64,000 bases of DNA. It comes from DATLFA01 sp039915945 (GTDB lineage Bacteria; Actinomycetota; Acidimicrobiia; Acidimicrobiales; WLNW01). The stretch covers positions 1-64,000 of the forward strand of contig JBDSMH010000099.1 in NCBI GenBank assembly GCA_039915945.1. The letters run 5' to 3'. Each line of letters starts with the position of its first letter. Position 1 is the first letter of the stretch. Positions 57,329-64,000 of this stretch are shown here, one piece after another. The notes beneath the pieces are model-generated. The model did no database searches, was not told the origin of the DNA, and saw only the letters and a program-made list of their open reading frames with translations. The position numbers and the translations under genes are program-made.

Positions 57329-57808
57329 ATGCCCCGCATCACCCCGAACCTCTGGTTCGATACGCAAAGTGTCGAGGCGGCGGAGTTCTACGTGTCCATC
57401 TTCCCGAACTCGAAAGTCACGCACGTCACTCACTACGGCGAGTCGGGTCCGCGTCCGGCAGGCACGGTGCTGACCGTCGACTTCGTGCTCGACGGCCAGG
57501 AATACACCGCCATCAACGGTGGCCCTGAGTTCACGTTCAACGAAGCGATCTCGCTGTTGATCAACTGTGCCGATCAGGCCGAGATCGACTACTACTGGGA
57601 CAAGCTGACCGCCGATGAAGGCCAAGAAGGGCCGTGCGGCTGGCTGAAAGACAAGTTCGGATTGTCGTGGCAGGTCTGTCCCGTCGGCTGGCAGGACTTG
57701 TTGAACGATCCCGACAAGGGCCGCGCCGAGCGAGCGATGACCGCCATGTACGGCATGAAGAAGCTCGACCTCGCCGCGCTTCACGCCGCCGCCGACGGCA
57801 CCGCGTAG
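57329..57808 (+). CDS. VOC-family (PhnB/3-demethylubiquinone-methyltransferase-like) protein
   Basis: A 159-residue vicinal-oxygen-chelate protein of the PhnB group: ITPNLWFDTQSVEAAEFYVSIFPNSKV at the start (as pieces), TVLTVDFVLDGQEYTAINGGPEFTFNEAISL, then EGPCGWLKDKFGLSWQVCPVGW. The WL-DKFG-SWQ segment is the hallmark of the 3-dmu-9_3-mt family. It probably binds a small ligand; members are not proven methyltransferases. The ATG follows AGGAG. The stop is followed by a GCGGC/GCCGC hairpin (57810-57822) and the convergent citrate synthase. Confidence 0.9.
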   Translation: MPRITPNLWFDTQSVEAAEFYVSIFPNSKVTHVTHYGESGPRPAGTVLTVDFVLDGQEYTAINGGPEFTFNEAISLLINCADQAEIDYYWDKLTADEGQEGPCGWLKDKFGLSWQVCPVGWQDLLNDPDKGRAERAMTAMYGMKKLDLAALHAAADGTA

Positions 57809-57826
57809 CGCGGCGGAGCCGCAAAG

Positions 57827-59095
<1,269 letters not shown>

Positions 59096-59133
59096 AGTCC
59101 CCGCAACTCCTCCGCGCTGCCCGCGCAAGTCGA

Positions 59134-59162
59134 CTTCTAGAGGCGGATCGTATCCTCGTCAA
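59134..59162 (-). promoter_or_regulatory. Sigma-70-type promoter of citrate synthase
   Basis: On the minus strand TTGACG (59157-59162) and TAGAAG (59134-59139) are spaced 17 nt apart. Transcription would start near 59127, about 30 nt before the GTG. Confidence 0.55.
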
Positions 59163-59214
59163 CCAGCCTGGCGACAAGAGAGGCCGCAGCGGCTGCCAGA
59201 AATACCACCACTGT

Positions 59215-60579
59215 TCACAAAGGCGTGTTGTCGTGACGACGACGGGACAGCTTCTCTCGTTTGGTCGCGAGCATGTCGAGTGAGCGGGCGACCTCGGCGC
59301 GCGTGTCGGCCGGGTCGATCACCCGGTCGACCGAGCCGCGTTCGGCCGCAATGTACGGATTGAGCAACCGGTCCTCGTAGGCCAGTTCGTACTCGGCCCG
59401 TTCTTCCACGGACGCACGGCGATGCAGGATCTCGACGGCACCCTTGGCGCCCATCACCGCGATTTCGGCGGTGGGCCAGGCGATGGACAGGTCGTTGCCC
59501 ATGTACTTCGAATCCATCACGATGTACGCACCGCCATAGGACTTGCGCAAGGTGACGCACACTCGAGGCACCCGGGCACGGGCATAGGCGAACGCCATCT
59601 GCGCGCCGTAGCGGATCATGCCGCGCCATTCGAGATCTTTGCCGGGGTAGAAGCCCGACGTGTCGACGAAGGTGAGCAGCGGCAGATTGAACGCGTCGCA
59701 CATCGCCACGAAGCGCGCACCCTTTTGTGATGCGCCGATATCGAGCGTGCCCGCGAGCGCCTGCGGCTGGTTGGCGACGACGCCGACCGAACGTCCGGCG
59801 ATCATGGCGAACCCGGTGACCAGGTTGGGCGCGAAACCGGCGCGCAACTCGAGGAACGAACCGACATCAGTCACGGTCTCGACGATGTGACGAACGTCGT
59901 AGCTGCCCATCGACGACTCGGGGATGATGGTGCAGACCTCGGGCACGGCTCGGTCGGGCGGGTCCGACGACGCCCACTGCGGAGGCAGTTCGTCGCAGTG
60001 GGCCGGCAGGTACGACAGCAGCGAGCCGATCATCGACTGCACGGCCGCGGCGTCGGCCGCGACAAGGCTGGCGACGCCCGACGTCTGGGCGTGCATTGCC
60101 GCACCACCGAGCTGCGCGTTGGTCAGTTGCTCACCGGTGAACTGGCGCACCATGTGCGGGCCGGTGACGAAAGCATACGAGTCGCTCGTCATCACGACGA
60201 GATCCGCGAGCCCGAGCAACATGGCAGGCGCCGCGACCGCCGGGCCGTCGACGGCGAAGATCAGTGGCACCACGCCCGAGCAACGGACGATGGCCCGGGC
60301 GGCGTGGCCCCAACTGTGCATGGCCGCGACGCCTTCTTCGACGTCGGACCCCGACGAGGCGATCGACGCCACGAGCGGGACCCGCTTTTCGAACGCCATC
60401 TGCGCGGCGACCGCCAACGACTCGCCATCGGAAGAGGTCAGCGCGGTTTGGCCATCGCGGGGGTCGATCGAGATCGCGACCACCGGGCGGTCGTCCATCG
60501 CGCCGAAGCCCACGAGCACCGCACCTTTGGTGCCGGAGCGGAAGGGGAGTCGTTCGGGATTGACGGCGAGGGCGGCCAT
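59215..60579 (-). CDS. Acyl-CoA carboxylase carboxyltransferase (AccD/PccB-like)
   Basis: A 454-residue biotin-dependent carboxyltransferase with two crotonase-like halves. First half: GAVLVGFGAMDDRPVV, VASIASSGSDVEEGVAAM near residue 90, PLIFAVDGPAVAAPAMLLGLADLVVMT near 120 (as pieces). Second half: VGVVANQPQALAGTLDIGASQKGARFV near 270, FVDTSGFYPGKDLEWRGMIRYGAQMAFAYA near 305, and KSYGGAYIVMDSK near 350. It is 50-80 residues shorter than typical PccB, missing the N-terminal lid helices. No biotin carboxylase gene is near. It lies downstream of the LysR gene. Confidence 0.87.
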   Translation of the reverse strand: MAALAVNPERLPFRSGTKGAVLVGFGAMDDRPVVAISIDPRDGQTALTSSDGESLAVAAQMAFEKRVPLVASIASSGSDVEEGVAAMHSWGHAARAIVRCSGVVPLIFAVDGPAVAAPAMLLGLADLVVMTSDSYAFVTGPHMVRQFTGEQLTNAQLGGAAMHAQTSGVASLVAADAAAVQSMIGSLLSYLPAHCDELPPQWASSDPPDRAVPEVCTIIPESSMGSYDVRHIVETVTDVGSFLELRAGFAPNLVTGFAMIAGRSVGVVANQPQALAGTLDIGASQKGARFVAMCDAFNLPLLTFVDTSGFYPGKDLEWRGMIRYGAQMAFAYARARVPRVCVTLRKSYGGAYIVMDSKYMGNDLSIAWPTAEIAVMGAKGAVEILHRRASVEERAEYELAYEDRLLNPYIAAERGSVDRVIDPADTRAEVARSLDMLATKREKLSRRRHDNTPL

Positions 60580-60627
60580 TGCCGCCAACTCTTCCACAAT
60601 CGCGCGCGGCCGATGCCGCAATCCCGC

Positions 60628-61563
60628 TCAGATCGGAGTGGGCAGCGCCGTCGGGGCGACGACGTGAATGCCGGGCTGGCGGGTGGCGACGATCGGGATC
60701 ACGGCGCGCAGGCTCTCGCGGACGGCGCGGGCCGGCGCGGCCGGAGCACTGCGCCGGTATGTGGCGAGGCCCACCGTGCGCCGCGTCAGGCCGCGGACCC
60801 GCACGGTTTTCCAGGCACCGGTGGCCCAGCTGGGAGCGGCGCTGGCGGGCAGCAGAGCCGGCCCGAAGCCTTCGTAGGCGAGCGACGCCAACAACAACAT
60901 GCCGTCGACCTCGGCGTGGATTTTGAGGCGCACGCCCGCGCTCTCGGCCTCTTGATCGACCGAGTCGCGAAAGGTCGTGCCCCGAGGGGTGAGCATGATG
61001 GCGTGCTCGGACAACGTCTGCAGATCGACCTCGTCGAACGCGGCCAGCGGATGGTCGGGTGGTGCGAGGACGATGCGGTCCTCGTCGAAGAGCATCTCGG
61101 TGTCGATATCGGGATCGTTGATGGGCAGATTGACGACGGCACTGTCGAGCCGACCACTCGTGACCTGCGGCAGCAGCGATGTCGTGGTGGCGTCGATGAC
61201 GATGAGCTGGACGCGGGGATAGCGCTCGGTGAGTTCACGAAGCAGCGCCGGCACGAGCCAGCGGGCCGTCGTGCCGATGACCCCCATGCGCACCACACCC
61301 CGGATCTCGCCGGCGTTGGAGGCGAGGTCGGCGTCGATGGCCTGGAGTTCGGCCTCGATGCGGCGGGCTCGCTCGACCACGGCCTCGCCTTCGACGGTGA
61401 GCTTGCCGGTGCTGCGTTCGACGAGGATCACTCCGAGCTCACGCTCGAGCCGGGCGACGTGGGTGGAGACGTTGGATTGCACCGTGTGCAGTGAGCGCGC
61501 GGCGGCCGAAAAGCTGGCATGGTCGGCCACTGCGACCAAGGCTCGAAGCTGTCGAAGATCCAT
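60628..61563 (-). CDS. LysR family transcriptional regulator
   Basis: A 311-residue LTTR. The N-terminal winged helix is MDLRQLRALVAVADHASFSAAA followed by VQSNVSTHVARLERELG (recognition helix near residue 35). The effector domain (VVRMGVIGTTARWLVPALL, then LPINDPDIDTEMLFDEDRIVLAPPDHP in parts, then LTPRGTTFRD) has the CbbR/CysB-type two-lobe pattern. The ATG at 61563 is divergent from the 6C RNA promoter, with about 35 nt between the start codon and the -35 box. It precedes the carboxyltransferase by about 50 nt and may control it and the divergent RNA. Confidence 0.92.
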   Translation of the reverse strand: MDLRQLRALVAVADHASFSAAARSLHTVQSNVSTHVARLERELGVILVERSTGKLTVEGEAVVERARRIEAELQAIDADLASNAGEIRGVVRMGVIGTTARWLVPALLRELTERYPRVQLIVIDATTTSLLPQVTSGRLDSAVVNLPINDPDIDTEMLFDEDRIVLAPPDHPLAAFDEVDLQTLSEHAIMLTPRGTTFRDSVDQEAESAGVRLKIHAEVDGMLLLASLAYEGFGPALLPASAAPSWATGAWKTVRVRGLTRRTVGLATYRRSAPAAPARAVRESLRAVIPIVATRQPGIHVVAPTALPTPI

Positions 61564-61598
61564 CGCTGGCAATGATGCCACATATCGCTGGGATTTAC

Positions 61599-61627
61599 TT
61601 GACAGATCTTGTGCGTGCGTTCACAAT
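61599..61627 (+). promoter_or_regulatory. Sigma-70-type promoter of the 6C RNA
   Basis: A consensus TTGACA (61599-61604), a 17-nt spacer and CACAAT (61622-61627). Transcription would start about 61632-61635. Confidence 0.7.
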
Positions 61628-61634
61628 AGGCATC

Positions 61635-61754
61635 ACATACCGCCGGGAACGAAGCCTCCCCCCAGGCTCACCGGCGAGGCCCGAGGACGACATCCCCCCG
61701 TCGGAATCAGGGCGTAGGAAGAAGCCGGTCCCCCCACCGGCTTCTTCCCGTTTT
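61635..61754 (+). ncRNA. 6C RNA
   Basis: A roughly 120-nt transcript lies between a TTGACA promoter and an intrinsic terminator with no open frame. It has three hairpins, each with exactly six C in or next to the loop: AGCCT/AGGCT around C6 (61653-61668), CGAC/GTCG with ATC6 (61688-61703), and the 13-bp terminator stem around C6 (61717-61748). This is the defining pattern of the actinobacterial 6C small RNA (Rfam 6C; mycobacterial 6C/B11), which acts by base-pairing of its C-rich loops to G-rich sites, often ribosome-binding sites. The targets here are unknown. The LysR gene is divergent. Confidence 0.82.
61717..61754 (+). terminator. Intrinsic terminator of the 6C RNA
   Basis: A perfect 13-bp stem (61717-61729 with 61736-61748), a six-C loop, then CGTTTT. 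It is the clearest intrinsic terminator in the window. Confidence 0.85.
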
Positions 61755-61821
61755 GGCGCATGGTCATCCGTCTGCCACCGAAGTGCAACGCGACGCGCCG
61801 AATCCGACGGTTTCGGCGCGG

Positions 61822-61827
61822 TAGCGT
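61822..61827 (+). promoter_or_regulatory. -10 box of a leaderless promoter
   Basis: TAGCGT 7 nt before the ATG of the 20-codon frame at 61835; identical in sequence and spacing to the box at 29460. Confidence 0.4.
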
Positions 61828-61834
61828 CGATCCC

Positions 61835-61897
61835 ATGGCGCCGGCGGTAGCGATTTTCGACCTGGATCGCGCGTTGCCGACGGCGGTGGCGCAGTGA
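61835..61897 (+). CDS. 20-codon upstream frame with a HAD-like start
   Basis: The short frame reads MAPAVAIFDLDRALPTAVAQ. The first half resembles the N-terminus of HAD hydrolases (FDLDRTL), so it may be the stub of a lost gene; Ala replaces the usual Thr. A leaderless TAGCGT box precedes it and its TGA overlaps the GTG of the next gene, so it may now serve as a leader peptide that couples translation. Confidence 0.35.
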   Translation: MAPAVAIFDLDRALPTAVAQ

Positions 61898-62658
61898 GAT
61901 TGACGCGGGTCCGCAACATCGTCGTGCTCGTGGGCGTCCTTGCGGCGGTCCTCGTCGCCGCGATTGCGTTTGCGGCCGCAAGCGACGACGAACCGTTGGT
62001 CGTGCCGTCGAGCACGATCGACGGCGGCACGCAAACCTCGACCACCTCGGATGCGACGACGGTGACCTCGTCGACCACGTCGACGAGCACGCGCCCCACG
62101 TCGACGAGCACGACGACGAGGCCATTCGTGCCCAAGCCGACGGGCAAGGTCATCCCCTACGAAACCGGCGTCTATGTGAAGACGTCGTCGTTCTCTGTCT
62201 ATGCGTTCGGCGAAGAGAGTGCACTGGTCCTCAACGAATTGACGGCGGCGCTCGGCGAAGCGGACCACGACACGGGGTGGCGCAAGGACGACACTTGCGA
62301 GGGCTCGGCCACTCGCCGCGTGCGATGGGGCGACCTCGAACTCGTCTTCACCAAGGGCGCCAACGGATTGTTGCCCGACTCGCTGACCTTTCAGCAGTGG
62401 CACATCAGTGGGTCGAGCGTGCTGGCGAACACCATGGTCACCCCCGAAGGCATCGGCGTCGGATCGACCGTCAGCGATCTCAAACACGCGTATCCCGAAG
62501 CAAAGGTGACTCGGGCGCGCAGCAGCGACGAGGCCGGCATCTATCTGACCAAGCCCCAAGGCGGCCCGTTCATCCAGGGCTTCACCAAGGACACCGACGA
62601 CAAGTCGCCCATCACCTCGATGTGGGCCGGGCTCGCCTGTCAACGCATCTTGGGCTGA
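61894..62658 (+). CDS. Secreted or membrane-anchored hypothetical protein
   Basis: A 254-residue protein with one N-terminal hydrophobic segment (VVLVGVLAAVLVAAIAFA), then a Thr/Ser-rich linker of about 50 residues with repeated TSTS/TTR units, and a C-terminal domain of about 170 residues with two Cys (CEGS and ACQRIL) that may form a disulfide. The domain is beta-rich with TxGIGVGSTVSDLKHAYPEAKV, a pattern found in actinobacterial exported proteins. The GTG start overlaps the stop of the 20-codon frame. Function unknown; likely acts outside the membrane. Confidence 0.72.
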   Translation: MRLTRVRNIVVLVGVLAAVLVAAIAFAAASDDEPLVVPSSTIDGGTQTSTTSDATTVTSSTTSTSTRPTSTSTTTRPFVPKPTGKVIPYETGVYVKTSSFSVYAFGEESALVLNELTAALGEADHDTGWRKDDTCEGSATRRVRWGDLELVFTKGANGLLPDSLTFQQWHISGSSVLANTMVTPEGIGVGSTVSDLKHAYPEAKVTRARSSDEAGIYLTKPQGGPFIQGFTKDTDDKSPITSMWAGLACQRILG

Positions 62659-62670
62659 GACTTCGACACG

Positions 62671-64000
62671 TCAGCTCGGGTTCATCTGTTGGCGGATGAT
62701 GTTGAGCGCACTGCCGGCACGGAACCAACCGATTTGCTCTTCGCTCATCGTGTGATTCGCCACGAACGACTCGGTCGTGCCGTCGGCCTTGGTGACGAGC
62801 ACGGTCAACGGATCGTTGGGGTTGAGGTCGGCCAAGCCCACGATCGAGACGCGGTCGTCCTCGCCGATGATGTCGTAGTCGGACGGGTCGGCGAAGGTGA
62901 GCGGCAGGATGCCCTGCTTCTTGAGGTTGGCTTCGTGGATGCGAGCGAAGCTGCGCGTGATCACGGCCTTGGCGCCGCGATAGCGAGGTTCCATCGCGGC
63001 GTGTTCGCGCGATGACCCTTCGCCCAGGTTTTCGTCGCCGATGACGATCCAACCCTGACCGGCTTGGTGGTAGTGCTTGGCGATCTCGGGGAACGACTTG
63101 GTCTGTCCGTCGAGTTGGTCTTTGCCTCGCCCGGCTTCACCGGTGAACGCGTTGATCGCGCCGAGATACAAGTTGCCCGAGATGTTCTCGAGGTGACCGC
63201 GGTACTTGAGCCACGGGCCGGCCATCGAGATGTGGTCGGTGGTGCACTTGCCCTTGGCCTTGACGAGGATGGGCAGGTCGAGCAAGTCGTTGCCGTCCCA
63301 CGCCTCGAAAGGCTCGAGCAATTGCAGACGGTCACTCGTCGGCGACACCGCAACCGCGACCGAGGCGCTATCGGCCGATGGGGCAATGAAACCGGACTCG
63401 CCAGGATCGAAGCCACGCGCCGGCAACTCTTCACCGATCGGCGGAGCGAACTTGACCTCGGTGCCGTCAGGAGCAGTGAGTGTGTCGGTGGCCGGATCGA
63501 AATCGAGGCGACCGGCGAGCGCCATCGCGACGACGGTGTCGGGCGATGTCACGAATGCGTAGGTCGACTTCAAACCGTCGTTGCGTTGCGGGAAGTTGCG
63601 GTTGTACGACGTGACGATGGTGTTGACATCACCTTCGACGGTGTCGTCGCGTTGCCATTGGCCGATGCACGGGCCGCACGAGTTGGACAGCACGACTGCG
63701 CCCAGCTTTTCGAAGTCGGCGAGCAGGCCGTCGCGCGCGATCGTCGCCCGCACCTGTTCGCTACCGGGAGAGATCAACAACTTGGTCTTGGCCGTCATGC
63801 CGTGCGCCAACGCTTGACGCGCGATCGACGCGGCACGCGTGATGTCTTCGTAGGACGAGTTGGTGCATGACCCGATGAGTGCGGCCGAGACCTCGAGCGG
63901 CCAACCGTTGAGCTTGGCCTCCGCGCCGACCTTGGACACGGGGCGGGCGAGATCGGGCGTGTGCGGGCCGTTGATGAGCGGCTGCAGCGAAGAGAGATCG
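62671..64000 (-). CDS. acn: Aconitate hydratase, 3' part
   Basis: The C-terminal 440 or so residues of aconitase; the gene runs off the right edge. Visible: SSLQPLINGPHTPDLARPVS near the edge, IGSCTNSSYED and LSNSCGPCIGQW with three Cys of the 4Fe-4S cluster, TSYNRNFPQRND, LLDLPILVKAKGKCTTDHIS, GEGSSREHAAMEPRYRG in the swivelling domain, and the closing RAGSALNIIRQQMN. The spacing is that of the mitochondrial-type (ACO2-like) enzyme. It converts citrate to isocitrate, next to citrate synthase in the pathway and within 4 kb of it here. Confidence 0.93.
   Translation of the reverse strand, partial: DLSSLQPLINGPHTPDLARPVSKVGAEAKLNGWPLEVSAALIGSCTNSSYEDITRAASIARQALAHGMTAKTKLLISPGSEQVRATIARDGLLADFEKLGAVVLSNSCGPCIGQWQRDDTVEGDVNTIVTSYNRNFPQRNDGLKSTYAFVTSPDTVVAMALAGRLDFDPATDTLTAPDGTEVKFAPPIGEELPARGFDPGESGFIAPSADSASVAVAVSPTSDRLQLLEPFEAWDGNDLLDLPILVKAKGKCTTDHISMAGPWLKYRGHLENISGNLYLGAINAFTGEAGRGKDQLDGQTKSFPEIAKHYHQAGQGWIVIGDENLGEGSSREHAAMEPRYRGAKAVITRSFARIHEANLKKQGILPLTFADPSDYDIIGEDDRVSIVGLADLNPNDPLTVLVTKADGTTESFVANHTMSEEQIGWFRAGSALNIIRQQMNPS

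Noticed and set aside
59887..61494. 535-codon plus-strand frame opposite AccD and LysR
   Set aside because: It is antisense to two family-level genes and is rich in Arg, Gly and His as expected of a shadow.
62050..62110. Short tandem GTCGACGAGCACG repeats
   Set aside because: They encode the Thr/Ser linker of the secreted protein and are explained by coding of a low-complexity stretch.

Overview
This is high-GC actinobacterial chromosome, most like an uncultured Acidimicrobiia/Ilumatobacter-type organism. The evidence is a CarD-type RNA polymerase regulator, a 6C RNA with three C6 hairpin loops, F420/FMN luciferase-like oxidoreductases, PIG-V-like and PimE/GT87-like membrane glycosyltransferases, and many leaderless genes with a TAnnnT -10 box 6-9 nt before the start codon. 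I found no rRNA, tRNA, CRISPR array, transposase or prophage gene. The lineage is inferred from gene content only.

Layout. 0-6 kb: the 5' end of a YbaK-type deacylase, then a complete dipeptide/nickel-type ABC importer whose two ATPases are fused. 6-16 kb: an LLM oxidoreductase/hydrolase pair, CarD, a decayed SRPBCC gene, a second LLM enzyme, a lipoprotein cytochrome c, two SnoaL-like proteins, a crotonase, a kinase-fold phosphotransferase and a class V aminotransferase. 16-19 kb: the 3' half of a flagellar fliR gene, then two membrane glycosyltransferases that converge and overlap. 19-50 kb: a dense catabolic region with two D-aminoacylase-like amidohydrolases, four amidohydrolase-2 proteins, three further LLM enzymes, four SDRs, two crotonases, cupins, EthD/NIPSNAP-like barrels, a cyclase-family hydrolase, a nitroreductase, a TauD-like dioxygenase, an acyl-CoA dehydrogenase, MFS transporters and a MarR regulator. 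50-58 kb: an exporter, an SpoU methyltransferase, small fold proteins, a quinone-oxidoreductase-like MDR protein and a short stretch of decayed sequence. 58-64 kb: central metabolism (citrate synthase, an acyl-CoA carboxylase carboxyltransferase, a LysR regulator, the 6C RNA and an aconitase that runs off the right edge).

How it works together. The middle 30 kb looks like machinery for taking up and oxidising organic acids, amides or cyclic carboxylates. Deacylase, decarboxylase-like amidohydrolase, luciferase-like monooxygenase, SDR and crotonase steps would feed acyl-CoAs into the TCA genes on the right. Two cassettes (about 19-27 kb and 41-45.5 kb) repeat the same combination of D-aminoacylase-like protein, amidohydrolase-2 and LLM enzyme. 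The substrate cannot be read from sequence.

The most interesting non-coding signals are four long related palindromes, each in a convergent gene junction; a second short repeat family with a GGGCC/GGCCC hairpin in five copies; a 16-bp palindrome holding two opposed -10 boxes; and the 6C RNA. Gene fossils (fliR, SRPBCC, an SDR tail, a YcxB-like tail, a HAD-like 20-codon stub) show ongoing gene loss.
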